A stretch of 64,000 bases of DNA from Pseudomonas baetica (GTDB lineage: Bacteria > Pseudomonadota > Gammaproteobacteria > Pseudomonadales > Pseudomonadaceae), in contig NZ_JAIHLQ010000018.1 in NCBI RefSeq assembly GCF_019733355.1, positions 85,175 through 149,174 of the forward strand. The letters run 5' to 3'. This document shows positions 16,814 through 25,834 of this stretch, piece by piece. The notes below the pieces were generated by a model. It searched no databases and was not told the DNA's origin. It saw only the letters and a program-made list of their open reading frames with translations. Both the position numbers and the translations under genes were made by a program. Positions within the stretch are counted from its first letter, which is position 1. Each line of letters starts with the position of its first letter.

Positions 16814-18874
16814 TTAAAGACTGTTGATCAGTGTGCTGAAGATTTCCTGCGCAGCCTTGATGATCTGCGAGGACGCGGTGTAGTACTGCTGAAACTTGAC
16901 CAGGTTGCCGGTCTCTTCGTCGAGGTCGACGCCGGACAGCGAATCACGCGCACCCTTGGCGTTGGCCAGAATGGCGTCGGTGGCCGCGCTGTCGAGTTTG
17001 CCCTGTGCCGCTTTCGCACCCACGCCCTCGACCAGCTTGCCGTAGGCGTCGGTGAGGGAGATACCTTTGCTCGCCGAACCGGTATCGACGGTCTGCCTGG
17101 TTTGCAAGCCTGCCAACGTGGTGCCGTTGCGGTTGTCCAGAGTACCCGGCTGGCTGAGCGATACGTTGATCGCCGAACCGGAGCTGGGCGAACCGGCAAT
17201 GGTCATGTCAAAACCGATGGTGTACTGAGTAGCGGGCGCCGGCGGTATAGCCGCACCAGTGGAATCCTTGAGCGGAACGGTCAGGCTCAGCGTGTTGTTC
17301 TGACCCGGCTTGATGGTGCCGCTGCTCAGTACGCCACCCTGGGCATCCAGGAGCTGGTAACCCTGACTGGTACCGTCCGCCGAAGGATTACCAAACACCA
17401 CTTTGACCGGCGTCGAGTACTTCATGCCGTTCTGCATCGCGGTGGTGGTGGTCGCGTCGTAGATATCAAAACTGGTGGTCAGGGTCGGTTGACCGCTGGC
17501 CGGGATGGTCAGCGTACCGCTACCGCCTGGAGCAATGGCGGCGCCCAAGGGAGCCGCGATGGCCAGACGCTTGGAGTCGGTCATCTCGGTCTTGATGTTG
17601 GCTGCGGCGTTGCGGGTCGGGGTGATCTTGAACGTGTCGCCCGCCGCTGCCGTGCCGTTGGTGAGGTTCAGGGAGAAACCGTCGATCACCGGAGCCGGGT
17701 TGGTGGTGGTGCTGAACACGCCCATGGCGGTGCCTTCGGGCAGACGCTGCACGGTGTAGTCCGTGGCGCTGGTGAAGGTCACGTTGTAATCGTTGATGGT
17801 CAGCTTGCCGGTGTCCTCGATGCTGACATCGAAGTTGCCAGAACCGGCGCTGTTGCCGATGGTGGCGGTGCTGCGCGAAGCCATGTTGGCAGCGGTATTG
17901 ATGCTGGTGAACAGGTTGCCGCCGAAGTCACCGTTCTTGTCGATGCCTTGCGCCTGAATCGTGTTCATCTGATCGGCGACGACCAGGGCGACACGGCCCA
18001 GTTCGTTCATCGCCGGATCCAGCACGGTGCTGCGATAACGCAGCAGGCCGCCGATCTCGCCACCGGTAATGCCCGACGTGATGTCGATGGTGCTGGAGCC
18101 GTTATTGAGCTGCAGGCCCATACGCGATGGGTCGGTTTTGCTTGGCGTGACTTCCAGCTTGCTTGCCGTGCTGCCCATCACCAGCGGCTGACCGTTGCCC
18201 AGGTAGATGTCCATGTTGCTGCCACGTTCGACGACCTGCGCACCGGTAAAGGTCGACAGTTGGCGAATGGTCTCGTTACGCGCGTCGAGCAGCTCGTTGG
18301 GCTGGCCACCGGCGCCGGAAATTTCGGAGATCTTCTGGTTCAACTGAGCGACGGTGTTCGCCAGTTTGTTGACCTGATCAGCCATGCTCGCCAGGTTGCC
18401 GTTGATGTCCTGGTTCTGCGCGTTCAACTGGCTGGAAACCGAGTTGAAACGTGCGCTCAAGGCTTGCGCATCACTGAGCAGCAGTTGGCGCGACGCATCG
18501 TCACCCGGTTTGGCGTTGACGTTCTGCACCGAGGCGAAGAACTTGGTCAGCGCGCCATTGAGGCCGGTGCCGCTGTCGGACAGCAACTTGTCGAGCGGAG
18601 TGACCTGACCCAGGTAAGCCGCCGCATCGCTGTTGAGCGAAGTGGTGGTCTGCAACTGGGCGTCGATGTAGCTGTTGTACACCCGGCGCACGTCGGCCAG
18701 GGTGGTACCGGTGCCGATCCAGACGTTGCCGTTCTGAATCGAGCTTTTTGAGTTCTGCACGGTTTGCTGGCGCGAGTAGCCGGCCGTATCGACGTTGGCA
18801 ATGTTGTTGCCCGTCACCATCAAAGAAGATTGGCTAGCGGATAAACCCGACATCCCGATGTTGAGCAAACTCAT
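16814..18874 (-). CDS. flgK: FlgK, flagellar hook-associated protein 1
   Basis: A 686-residue HAP1 protein. The N terminus (MSLLNIGMSGLSASQSSLMVTGNNIANVDT, read in parts) is the rod/hook family signature, and the C terminus (ETGNLVKFQQYYTASSQII) is the matching helix. The central part carries long Thr/Ser/Gly-rich variable domains. It sits between hook (FlgE) and FlgL in the finished organelle. It lies 22 bases after flgJ and 13 before flgL, within one operon. Confidence 0.96.
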   Translation of the reverse strand: MSLLNIGMSGLSASQSSLMVTGNNIANVDTAGYSRQQTVQNSKSSIQNGNVWIGTGTTLADVRRVYNSYIDAQLQTTTSLNSDAAAYLGQVTPLDKLLSDSGTGLNGALTKFFASVQNVNAKPGDDASRQLLLSDAQALSARFNSVSSQLNAQNQDINGNLASMADQVNKLANTVAQLNQKISEISGAGGQPNELLDARNETIRQLSTFTGAQVVERGSNMDIYLGNGQPLVMGSTASKLEVTPSKTDPSRMGLQLNNGSSTIDITSGITGGEIGGLLRYRSTVLDPAMNELGRVALVVADQMNTIQAQGIDKNGDFGGNLFTSINTAANMASRSTATIGNSAGSGNFDVSIEDTGKLTINDYNVTFTSATDYTVQRLPEGTAMGVFSTTTNPAPVIDGFSLNLTNGTAAAGDTFKITPTRNAAANIKTEMTDSKRLAIAAPLGAAIAPGGSGTLTIPASGQPTLTTSFDIYDATTTTAMQNGMKYSTPVKVVFGNPSADGTSQGYQLLDAQGGVLSSGTIKPGQNNTLSLTVPLKDSTGAAIPPAPATQYTIGFDMTIAGSPSSGSAINVSLSQPGTLDNRNGTTLAGLQTRQTVDTGSASKGISLTDAYGKLVEGVGAKAAQGKLDSAATDAILANAKGARDSLSGVDLDEETGNLVKFQQYYTASSQIIKAAQEIFSTLINSL

Positions 18875-18896
18875 GGTTCAAACCTTACTTTATGTT

Positions 18897-20192
18897 TTAT
18901 AGAGGCGTTGTCGAAACGCCCGCCGCAGCGTAGTTCTGGTTAACGTTCATCTGCTTGGCAATCTGCGAAATCTTGTTTGCGTAGTTCGGGTCGGTGGCGT
19001 AACCGGCCTTTTGCAACTCGCGTACAAACTGTTCTGGGTTATCGGCCGACTTCAGCACATCTTGATAGCGATTATTGCTCTGCAGCAAAGTCACCAGATC
19101 ATGGAAGCTGTCCTTGTACGAGGCATAGGAACGGAACTCGGCCGTCTCCTTGACCATCGCGCCATTACGGAACTCGCTGGTGATTGCCCGGGCCGAATCA
19201 CCCTTCCAGTTACTGCTGGCCTTGATGCCGAACAGGTTGTGGCTGCTACTGCCATCCTGTGCGCGCATGACCGATTTGCCCCAACCGGTTTCCAGTGCCG
19301 CTTGCGCCACCAGATAACGTGGATCGACACCGATACGGTCAGCCGCTTCCTTGGCCATCGGCAGCATGGTGTTGACGAATTCGTCGGCGGAGCTGAAGGC
19401 TTTCTTCGCCGGGGCCAGCGGAATCTGTGCCACCGCACGGCCGTAAACCTGCATCTGCCCGCCGGAAGCCTTATCGGCCTCGGCGCGCGCCAGCCAGTCG
19501 CCGTTGTAGAGCGGGCCTGCGCCGGAAGTGGCAGCCGTCGTGGCGCGCGGTGGCAATTGTGTCGCGGCGCTCGTCGCAGTGGCCGAAGGCACCAGACCCG
19601 CGAGCAAGCGATCAGCCAGTTTCGGTGGCAAAGCCAAACGCCGCTGATTGATCAATGCCATGTCGTTGCGATGGTCCAGTTGCGTGTTCGGCGCATTGAC
19701 TGAACGCGAAGCCCACAATGGACGTTCGCCATTGAGTCGCGACAACGGGCCATGGGTGGCGACCGTGCCAGCAGCAATCGGCGTTGCCACGGCAGCAGCC
19801 TTGGCTTTGGCTTCTTCCTGCTTGGCGGCGGACGCGGCCGCTGCCTCGCCGGACGCCAGGGGCTTGTTCTTCGACATCTGCCGCATCAGCACGTCGGCCA
19901 GACCGATACCACCGCCCTCGCGGGACAGCGACACGGCCAGTTGCTGGTCGTACATTTCCTGATACTGCTTGGCCGCCGGCGTGTTGAGCGGATTGTCCTG
20001 CCCCAGCGCCTCGGTGGCCGAACGCATCGACTTGAGCATCTCGCCGAGGAACAGCGATTCGAATTCCTGCGCCACTTTGCGCATGTTCGCATCGCTGTCC
20101 TTGTCACCGACCTTGAGCTGGTTCAGGCGATTGAGGTCAGAGTAAGAACCCGAATCGCTGCTACTGACCAGCCCGCTCTTGCGCATGTCCAT
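18897..20192 (-). CDS. flgJ: FlgJ, rod assembly protein with glucosaminidase domain
   Basis: A 431-residue bifunctional protein. The N-terminal rod-binding domain (about residues 35-105, with FLGEMLKSMRSATEALG) caps the growing rod. The C-terminal domain (about 265-415) is a peptidoglycan hydrolase; AALETGWGKS holds the expected catalytic glutamate. A low-complexity Ala/Lys linker separates them. The ATG at 20192 follows GAGGACGACGACC; a second ATG two codons on is possible. The gene is 11 bases after flgI. Confidence 0.95.
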   Translation of the reverse strand: MDMRKSGLVSSSDSGSYSDLNRLNQLKVGDKDSDANMRKVAQEFESLFLGEMLKSMRSATEALGQDNPLNTPAAKQYQEMYDQQLAVSLSREGGGIGLADVLMRQMSKNKPLASGEAAAASAAKQEEAKAKAAAVATPIAAGTVATHGPLSRLNGERPLWASRSVNAPNTQLDHRNDMALINQRRLALPPKLADRLLAGLVPSATATSAATQLPPRATTAATSGAGPLYNGDWLARAEADKASGGQMQVYGRAVAQIPLAPAKKAFSSADEFVNTMLPMAKEAADRIGVDPRYLVAQAALETGWGKSVMRAQDGSSSHNLFGIKASSNWKGDSARAITSEFRNGAMVKETAEFRSYASYKDSFHDLVTLLQSNNRYQDVLKSADNPEQFVRELQKAGYATDPNYANKISQIAKQMNVNQNYAAAGVSTTPL

Positions 20193-20203
20193 GGTCGTCG
20201 TCC

Positions 20204-21319
20204 TCAGATCACGATCAGGTCGGCTTGCAACGCACCGGCCTGCTTGAGCGCTTCGAGGATCGCCATCAAGTCACCCGGCGCCGCGCCGACCTGGTTCACC
20301 GCCCGGACGATCTCGTCGAGGGTGGTGCCCGGGCCGAACTTGAACATTGGCTTGGCTTCTTGCTGGGCATTGACCCGCGAGCGCGGCACAACGGCGGTCT
20401 GGCCGTTGGACAATGGGCCCGGCTGGCTGACGATCGGGTCTTCGGTGATGGTCACGGTCAGGCTGCCGTGTGTCACGGCGGCTGGCGAGACTTTCACGTT
20501 CTGACCGATGACGATGGTGCCGGTACGCGAGTTGATGATGACTTTGGCCACCGCCTGACCGGGGTCGACTTCAAGGTTTTCCAGAATCGACAGATAGTCG
20601 ACACGCTGGCTCGGGTCGAGCGGCGCGGTGACGCGAACCGATCCACCATCAACGGCCTGCGCCACACCAGGGCCGAGCATGTCGTTGATCTTGTCGACGA
20701 TGCGCTTGGCAGTGGTGAAGTCAGAACGATTGAGGTTCAGCGTCAGGCTGTTGCCCTGGTTGAAACCACTCGGCACCGAACGTTCCACCGACGCACCGCC
20801 AGGAATACGACCGGCCGACGGAACGTTGACAGTGATCTTCGAACCGTCGCGACCTTCGGCATCAAAACCGCCCACCACCAGGTTGCCCTGAGCGATGGCG
20901 TAGACGTTACCGTCGATACCCTTGAGCGGCGTCAGCAGCAACGTGCCGCCGCGCAGGCTCTTGGAGTTACCGATGGACGAAACGGTGATGTCGACTTGTT
21001 GACCCGGTTTGGCAAACGCAGGCAGATCGGCACTCACCGACACCGCCGCGACGTTTTTCAACTGTACGTTGCCCGACCCTGCCGGCACCTTGATGCCGAA
21101 CTGCGAGAGCATGTTGTTGAAGGTCTGCAGGGTGAACGGCGTTTGCGTCGTCTGGTCACCGGTGCCATTCAGCCCGACCACCAGGCCATAGCCGATCAAC
21201 TGGTTGGAACGCACGCCGGAAATGCTGGCGATGTCCTTCAACCGTTCGGCTTGTGCATTGAAGGCCGCCGACAACAAAAACGCGGCCACCATAAGGCTTC
21301 TGAAATTCAACGTAGCCAC
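20204..21319 (-). CDS. flgI: FlgI, flagellar P-ring protein
   Basis: A 371-residue periplasmic protein forming the P ring in the peptidoglycan layer. The N terminus has a cleavable signal (SLMVAAFLLSAAFNAQA before ERLKDIAS). The body carries family blocks such as NQLIGYGLVVGLNGTGDQT and the conserved C-terminal ADLIVI. The start is a GTG immediately after the flgH stop (TAG-GTG); an ATG nine codons later would leave a signal without its basic residue, so I prefer the GTG. Confidence 0.96.
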   Translation of the reverse strand: MATLNFRSLMVAAFLLSAAFNAQAERLKDIASISGVRSNQLIGYGLVVGLNGTGDQTTQTPFTLQTFNNMLSQFGIKVPAGSGNVQLKNVAAVSVSADLPAFAKPGQQVDITVSSIGNSKSLRGGTLLLTPLKGIDGNVYAIAQGNLVVGGFDAEGRDGSKITVNVPSAGRIPGGASVERSVPSGFNQGNSLTLNLNRSDFTTAKRIVDKINDMLGPGVAQAVDGGSVRVTAPLDPSQRVDYLSILENLEVDPGQAVAKVIINSRTGTIVIGQNVKVSPAAVTHGSLTVTITEDPIVSQPGPLSNGQTAVVPRSRVNAQQEAKPMFKFGPGTTLDEIVRAVNQVGAAPGDLMAILEALKQAGALQADLIVI

Positions 21320-22015
21320 CTAGAAAGGGAACAGCGGGCTGAGGAAGAAACGGTCGAACCAGCCTGGCTGACTCGCATCGGCAAACGAGCCGGTGCCCGA
21401 GTAGGTGATGCGCGCATCGGCGACACGGGTCGACGACACGGTGTTGTCAGTGGCGATGTCATCGGCACGTACCAGACCGGCGATCCGCACCAGCTCATCG
21501 CCGGTATTGAGGGTCATCCACTTCTCGCCGCGCACAGCGATGATGCCATTGGGTAGCACGTCAGCCACGGTCACGGTAATCGAACCGGTCAGGCTGTTGC
21601 TCTGGCCGGACTTGCTGTCGCCCTTGGTTGCGCGGTCGCCGCTGTAGCCGACGTCCAGGCTCAGATCAGTACTGCCCAACGGGTTGTTGAGGGTACCGCT
21701 GCCGCCAAACAACGAAGTCAGGCCGATGCCGGTCTTGCTGTTCTTGGCCACTTGCGAGTTGGCGTTTTTGCTCGCCTGGGTTTTCTCGTTCAGGGTGATG
21801 GTGATGATGTCACCGACCCGGAACGCCTTGCGGTCGCTGTACAGGTTCTGCTCGAAGCCGGCCTGATAGATCGAGCCGTTGTTGGCTGCCGCCGGCAACG
21901 GCGTGCGCGGCAACACCGGAGCGTAGTAAGGGTCATTGGGCTTGGGCGTCGGAGCGACGCAGCCCGCGAGCGAGACGACTCCACTCAATGCCAGAACAGA
22001 TACGAAGCGATTCAT
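21320..22015 (-). CDS. flgH: FlgH, flagellar L-ring lipoprotein
   Basis: A 231-residue outer-membrane lipoprotein that forms the L ring. The signal peptide ends in the lipobox LAGC with Cys19 as the lipidated residue. The conserved parts include FRVGDIITITLNEKTQASKNA and the C-terminal GTGSFADASQPGWFDRFF. The stop codon is directly joined to the flgI start. Confidence 0.96.
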   Translation of the reverse strand: MNRFVSVLALSGVVSLAGCVAPTPKPNDPYYAPVLPRTPLPAAANNGSIYQAGFEQNLYSDRKAFRVGDIITITLNEKTQASKNANSQVAKNSKTGIGLTSLFGGSGTLNNPLGSTDLSLDVGYSGDRATKGDSKSGQSNSLTGSITVTVADVLPNGIIAVRGEKWMTLNTGDELVRIAGLVRADDIATDNTVSSTRVADARITYSGTGSFADASQPGWFDRFFLSPLFPF

Positions 22016-22067
22016 GACCCTACCTCACGGTGTTGCAGGCGACCTCATGGCCGCCTCATAGACTTGA

Positions 22068-22853
22068 TTACAGATTCTGCGTTACGAACGAGAGCATCTG
22101 GTCGGCGGTGGAGATCACCTTGGAGTTCATCTCGTAAGCGCGCTGAGTGGTGATCATGTTGACCATCTCTTCAACGGTGCTGACGTTGGAGGTTTCCAGG
22201 GTGTTCTGCAGCGTGGTGCCGAAACCGTTCAGGCCGGGCGTACCGACTTGCGGTGCACCCGAAGCAGCGGTTTCCAGGAACAGGTTGTTACCCACCGCTT
22301 GCAGACCGGCCGGGTTGATGAAGTCGGCGGTTTGCAGGTTGCCGATCACCTGGGATGCCGGGTTACCGGCAACGGTGATCGAGACGGTGCCATCACGGCC
22401 GACAGTGAAGGTCTGCGCATCGTTCGGGATGACGATGGCGGGTTCCAGGGCGAAACCGCTGGCATTGACAACCTGGCCATTGGAATCGAGGTGGAAAGTA
22501 CCGTCACGGGTGTAGGACGTGGTGCCGTCCGGCTGCAGAATCTGGAAGAAACCGCGACCATCAACGGCCAGATCCAGCGGTTGCTCGGTGGTTTGCAGGC
22601 TACCGGCGGTGAAATTTTTCTGCGTACCGACGATGCGCACACCGGTACCCACTTGCAGGCCCGACGGCAGCTCGCTGTCCTGAGTCGACTGGGCGCCTGG
22701 CTGACGCTTGATCTGATACAGCAAGTCCTGGAATTCGGCGCGATCACGTTTGAAACCCGTAGTCGAGACGTTCGCCAGGTTGTTGGAAATGGTCGTCAGG
22801 TTGGTGTCCTGGGCGGACAGACCTGTTTTGGCAACCCATAGAGCCGGAAGCAT
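22068..22853 (-). CDS. flgG: FlgG, flagellar distal rod protein
   Basis: A 261-residue rod protein of normal length. The N terminus contains the rod-family signature TTISNNLANVSTTGFKRDRAEF and the C terminus the matching VEEMVNMITTQRAYEMNSKV block (each given here only as a landmark). It polymerises as the distal rod after export through the flagellar type III system. It lies 45 bases after flgF and 52 before flgH. Confidence 0.96.
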   Translation of the reverse strand: MLPALWVAKTGLSAQDTNLTTISNNLANVSTTGFKRDRAEFQDLLYQIKRQPGAQSTQDSELPSGLQVGTGVRIVGTQKNFTAGSLQTTEQPLDLAVDGRGFFQILQPDGTTSYTRDGTFHLDSNGQVVNASGFALEPAIVIPNDAQTFTVGRDGTVSITVAGNPASQVIGNLQTADFINPAGLQAVGNNLFLETAASGAPQVGTPGLNGFGTTLQNTLETSNVSTVEEMVNMITTQRAYEMNSKVISTADQMLSFVTQNL

Positions 22854-22898
22854 TCGATTCTCCTCGTGCGCCTGTTTTACGGCGCGACGTTCTGATAA

Positions 22899-23639
22899 TT
22901 AGCTGATCTGCAAGACCCGAGCCATGGCCTGGTCGTCGTCTTTGGCGGTGTTCATCATCTTGACGTGCAACTCGAACTGCTTGGCCAGGGCCAGCACCGA
23001 TGTCATCTCTTCCACGGCATTGACGTTGCTCGATTCCAGGAAACCCGACACCAGTTTGACATTGGCATCGGCCGGTGCAGGCTTGCCGTCCTTGGTGTAA
23101 ATCGAGCCATCGAGGCCCTTGTTCATGTTCTTGATGTCCGGGTTGACCAGTTTGATCCGGTCCACCTCTGCCATGACGCGCGGGCCTTCGCCCATCGCAC
23201 GAATACTGATGGTGCCGTCTTCACCGACTTCGATCTTCTGCTCGGGCGGCACGGCGATCGGACCGCCATTGCCCATCACCGGCATGCCGTTGCCGGCGCG
23301 CAGTACGCCGAGGGCGTCGACATTCAGGCTGCCGGTACGCACGTAGCTTTCGCCACCGTTCGGGTTCTGCACGGCGATCCAGCCATTGCCGGCCACGGCG
23401 ACGTCGAGGTCACGGCCGGTCTGCACCAGCGAGCCTGGGGTGAAATCAGTGGCGGGACGTTCGCTCATGGCATACGCACGCGCCGGAAAGCTGTCACCGA
23501 ACACCGGCATCGAACGCGCCTGCTCCAGGTCGCGCTGAAAACCGTTGGTGGAGATGTTCGCCAGGTTGTTGGCATGCGCCTTTTGCGCCAGTGCGTTCTG
23601 GCTGGCGCCGGTCATTGCCACATAAAGGTACTTGTCCAC
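22899..23639 (-). CDS. flgF: FlgF, flagellar proximal rod protein
   Basis: A 246-residue rod protein with the N-terminal motif KAHANNLANISTNGFQRDL and the C-terminal VNAVEEMTSVLALAKQFELH. The true start is a GTG at 23639 preceded by AGAGGAAAGAGT. The frame stays open for 80 more codons upstream, but that extension translates intergenic DNA including a REP palindrome and is not coding. It is the first gene of the flgFGHIJKL operon, with a sigma-54 promoter 56 bases upstream. Confidence 0.95.
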   Translation of the reverse strand: MDKYLYVAMTGASQNALAQKAHANNLANISTNGFQRDLEQARSMPVFGDSFPARAYAMSERPATDFTPGSLVQTGRDLDVAVAGNGWIAVQNPNGGESYVRTGSLNVDALGVLRAGNGMPVMGNGGPIAVPPEQKIEVGEDGTISIRAMGEGPRVMAEVDRIKLVNPDIKNMNKGLDGSIYTKDGKPAPADANVKLVSGFLESSNVNAVEEMTSVLALAKQFELHVKMMNTAKDDDQAMARVLQIS

Positions 23640-23694
23640 ACTCTTTCCTCTGCATGCCGGACGTTTGCCGCCCACCGCTGTACTGCTGAGCCAT

Positions 23695-23712
23695 AAGCAA
23701 TTTGCAGACCAA
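23695..23712 (-). promoter_or_regulatory. Sigma-54 (RpoN) promoter of flgFGHIJKL
   Basis: On the minus strand the site reads TTGGTCTGCAAATTGCTT. This gives the invariant GG-N10-GC of -24/-12 promoters and a good match to TTGGCACG-N4-TTGCT. Transcription would start near 23685, about 46 bases before the flgF GTG. FleQ/RpoN control of this operon is known in other pseudomonads. Confidence 0.68.
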
Positions 23713-23854
23713 CTTTTTTCTGGCGGCTTCAGGCCCGGCAAACAAAGGACTTGAGGGATTTTGAGCGAATGGGTGAAATGTATCGAAGTCGAAAAACCGG
23801 CGGTGTTATGCCGGTAGGTGGCAAAGCCTGGCACTGAGGTTGTCGGTACCGACG

Positions 23855-23925
23855 CCTTCGCGAGCAAGCTCGCGCCCACAGGGATCGCATTTCAAATGTG
23901 GGAGCGAGCTTGCTCGCGAAGAGGC
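23855..23925. repeat. REP pair (REPIN) between flgF and phhR
   Basis: Two REP sequences in opposite orientation (CCTTCGCGAGCAAGCTCGCGCCCACA and its mirrored partner) separated by about 17 bases. They lie in the 310-base gap upstream of flgF and past the end of phhR, where transcription of both genes is leftward. The rest of the gap holds the flgF promoter. Confidence 0.88.
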
Positions 23926-23949
23926 CATCATTACCAACACATGTTTGGG

Positions 23950-25509
23950 CTATGAATCGGTTTTACCGACTTCATACTCACGCAACTTATTGGCAATGGT
24001 CGTATGCGAAACCCCCAACCGCTTGCCTAATTGCCGACTGCTCGGATGCTCGGAATACAACCGTTCCAGCACTGCTTTCTCAAAACGCCCGACAATCTCG
24101 TCCAAACCACCCTCCAGCGAAAAATCGCCAAGCGGCTGACGCACGCCGTAATCCGGCAGACGAATATGCTCAGCCTTGACCGTGCCGCCATCACACAGCG
24201 AAACAGCCTGGAACAACACGTTTTCCAACTGCCGCACATTACCCGGCCAATGGTAATGGCTGAGCCGGTCCATCGCTGCCGGTGCCAGTTTGGGCAGCGA
24301 ACACCCGATCTGACGACTGGCTTGATCGAGGAAGTGCTCCACCAGCGGCGTCAAGCCATCGAGGCATTCACGCAACGGTGGAATGTGCAGCGAAAGCACG
24401 TTCAAGCGGTGATACAAATCCTGGCGAAACTCACCGCGAGCGCACAACTCCGACAAGTCGACCTGCGTGGCACAGATCACCCGCACATCCAGATAAACCT
24501 CTTCGTCGCTGCCGACCCGACGGAAACAGCCATCCTGCAGAAAACGCAGCAACTTCACCTGCAAACGCGGACTCATCTCACCGACGCCGTCGAGAAACAA
24601 GGTGCCGCCCGCCGTCAGCTCCAGCAGCCCGAGCTTGCCTTCGGCGCGCGCACCTTCGAAAGCACCCGGCCCGTAGCCAAACAGCTCGGTCTCAGCCATC
24701 GACTCCGGCAGCCCCGCGCAATTGAGCGCCATCAACGGCGACTGCCCACGCGGACTGGCGAGGTGGCAGGCGCGCGCCAGCAACTCCTTGCCCGTGCCGG
24801 TTTCACCCTCTATCAATAAAGGTGCGTCCAATGGCGCCATGCGTCGCGCTTCGCGCACCACCGCAGCCATGACTTTCGAGCTTTGGAAGATACTGTCGAA
24901 CCCGCGCAATTCTTGTTTGCGCACGTTATAGATGCGCTCGCCGACCCGGTCGGCGCGGTGCAATGTCAGTACCGCACCGGCCATGGCTTCGCTGTCGTCG
25001 TGCTCCGATTGCAGCGGTGCGATGTCGGCCAGAAATACGTCACCCTTAACCTTGACCCGCATGCCGTTGATTCGCGATTTGTTGGCACGCACCAGTTCCG
25101 GCAAATCGAAATCCTCGGCGTAGCGCGAGAGCGGAATCCCCGGCACCTCATCAACCCGCACGCCCAGTAACTGCGCCGCCGCCCGGTTGGCCGCGACAAT
25201 CGAGCCGCCCATGTCGATCGACAGCACCGGGAATTCCAAGGCGCCGAGCAAGGCATTCAACTCCATGTGCCGACGTTCGCTGGGCATCAGCCCTACTCGC
25301 TTGACCCCAAACACCCCGGCAATCGCCTCGAACTTCGGCCGCAGCGCCTGGAACTGGATGTTGATCAGGTTGGGACAATGCAGATAGATCGCGTTGCCGT
25401 GCTCACCACCGACCTCGCCGCGCGCGACGTTAATTCCGTAAGCCACCAGCAGGTTGAGGATGTCGCGCAGGATACCAATGCGGTTCTGGCAGTGAACTTT
25501 GATGCGCAT
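23950..25509 (-). CDS. phhR: PhhR/TyrR-type transcriptional regulator of aromatic amino acid catabolism
   Basis: A 519-residue regulator. An N-terminal ACT domain (MRIKVHCQNRIGILRDIL) is followed by a PAS domain (about 80-190), an AAA+ domain with Walker A GETGTGKE and a C-terminal TyrR helix-turn-helix (RQLGKRLGVSHTTIANKL). The sigma-54 contact loop, normally GAFTGA, reads GAFEGA. This fits TyrR-like proteins that work with sigma-70. The ATG at 25509 was chosen because homology starts there. It is divergent from phhA, whose upstream region holds a TyrR-type box. In P. putida PhhR activates phhA in response to phenylalanine and tyrosine. Confidence 0.93.
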   Translation of the reverse strand: MRIKVHCQNRIGILRDILNLLVAYGINVARGEVGGEHGNAIYLHCPNLINIQFQALRPKFEAIAGVFGVKRVGLMPSERRHMELNALLGALEFPVLSIDMGGSIVAANRAAAQLLGVRVDEVPGIPLSRYAEDFDLPELVRANKSRINGMRVKVKGDVFLADIAPLQSEHDDSEAMAGAVLTLHRADRVGERIYNVRKQELRGFDSIFQSSKVMAAVVREARRMAPLDAPLLIEGETGTGKELLARACHLASPRGQSPLMALNCAGLPESMAETELFGYGPGAFEGARAEGKLGLLELTAGGTLFLDGVGEMSPRLQVKLLRFLQDGCFRRVGSDEEVYLDVRVICATQVDLSELCARGEFRQDLYHRLNVLSLHIPPLRECLDGLTPLVEHFLDQASRQIGCSLPKLAPAAMDRLSHYHWPGNVRQLENVLFQAVSLCDGGTVKAEHIRLPDYGVRQPLGDFSLEGGLDEIVGRFEKAVLERLYSEHPSSRQLGKRLGVSHTTIANKLREYEVGKTDS

Positions 25510-25544
25510 AGAAAATGCCTGACAAGGATTGGGTTGAACACAAT

Positions 25545-25578
25545 CCCTGTGCAAGCAAGCGGCTCCCACAGGGTTTTT
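25545..25578 (+). repeat. Degenerate half REP / hairpin upstream of phhR
   Basis: CCCTGTG and CACAGGG flank CAAGCAAGCGGCTCC and are followed by five T residues on the plus strand. The core resembles a decayed REP element. It could act as a weak terminator for plus-strand reading, but no plus-strand gene precedes it. Confidence 0.45.
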
Positions 25579-25695
25579 CGGCGCACCTTGGTCTCACTTT
25601 TCTGTCGAGGCGCGCAGATAGTCGTCAAGATTATGTGACACCCAACAGCCTTTTCAAACCCGAAAATCACCGCAAACGCGAAGCAGACTACAATC

Positions 25696-25713
25696 TGTAA
25701 CGAATACTTTACG
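25696..25713. promoter_or_regulatory. TyrR/PhhR box upstream of phhA
   Basis: TGTAAC-GAATAC-TTTACG matches the TyrR box TGTAAA-N6-TTTACA at 10 of 12 fixed positions. It is centred about 130 bases before the phhA ATG, inside the 325-base gap between phhR and phhA. I see no other clear box in this gap. Confidence 0.72.
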
Positions 25714-25834
25714 AAAATCGAAGATCTTTCCTACAAGGACGCCATTCAACCCGCTGCAAATCAACACGCTCTCGAGTCATTCTGAGTCCATCGCTGGACA
25801 TAACAAGAACGAATTCCCCTAGCAGGAGAGCAGC

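Noticed and set aside
16793..18751. 652-codon open frame antisense to flgK
   Set aside because: Same reason: flgK is certain, and the mirror frame shows no domain or plausible ribosome site.
23640..23879. An 80-residue N-terminal extension of FlgF
   Set aside because: It would translate a REP palindrome and the sigma-54 promoter; the GTG at 23639 has a good ribosome site and matches known FlgF starts.
25510..25834. A sigma-54 promoter for phhA
   Set aside because: No GG-N10-GC match with good flanks was found, and PhhR lacks a standard GAFTGA loop.
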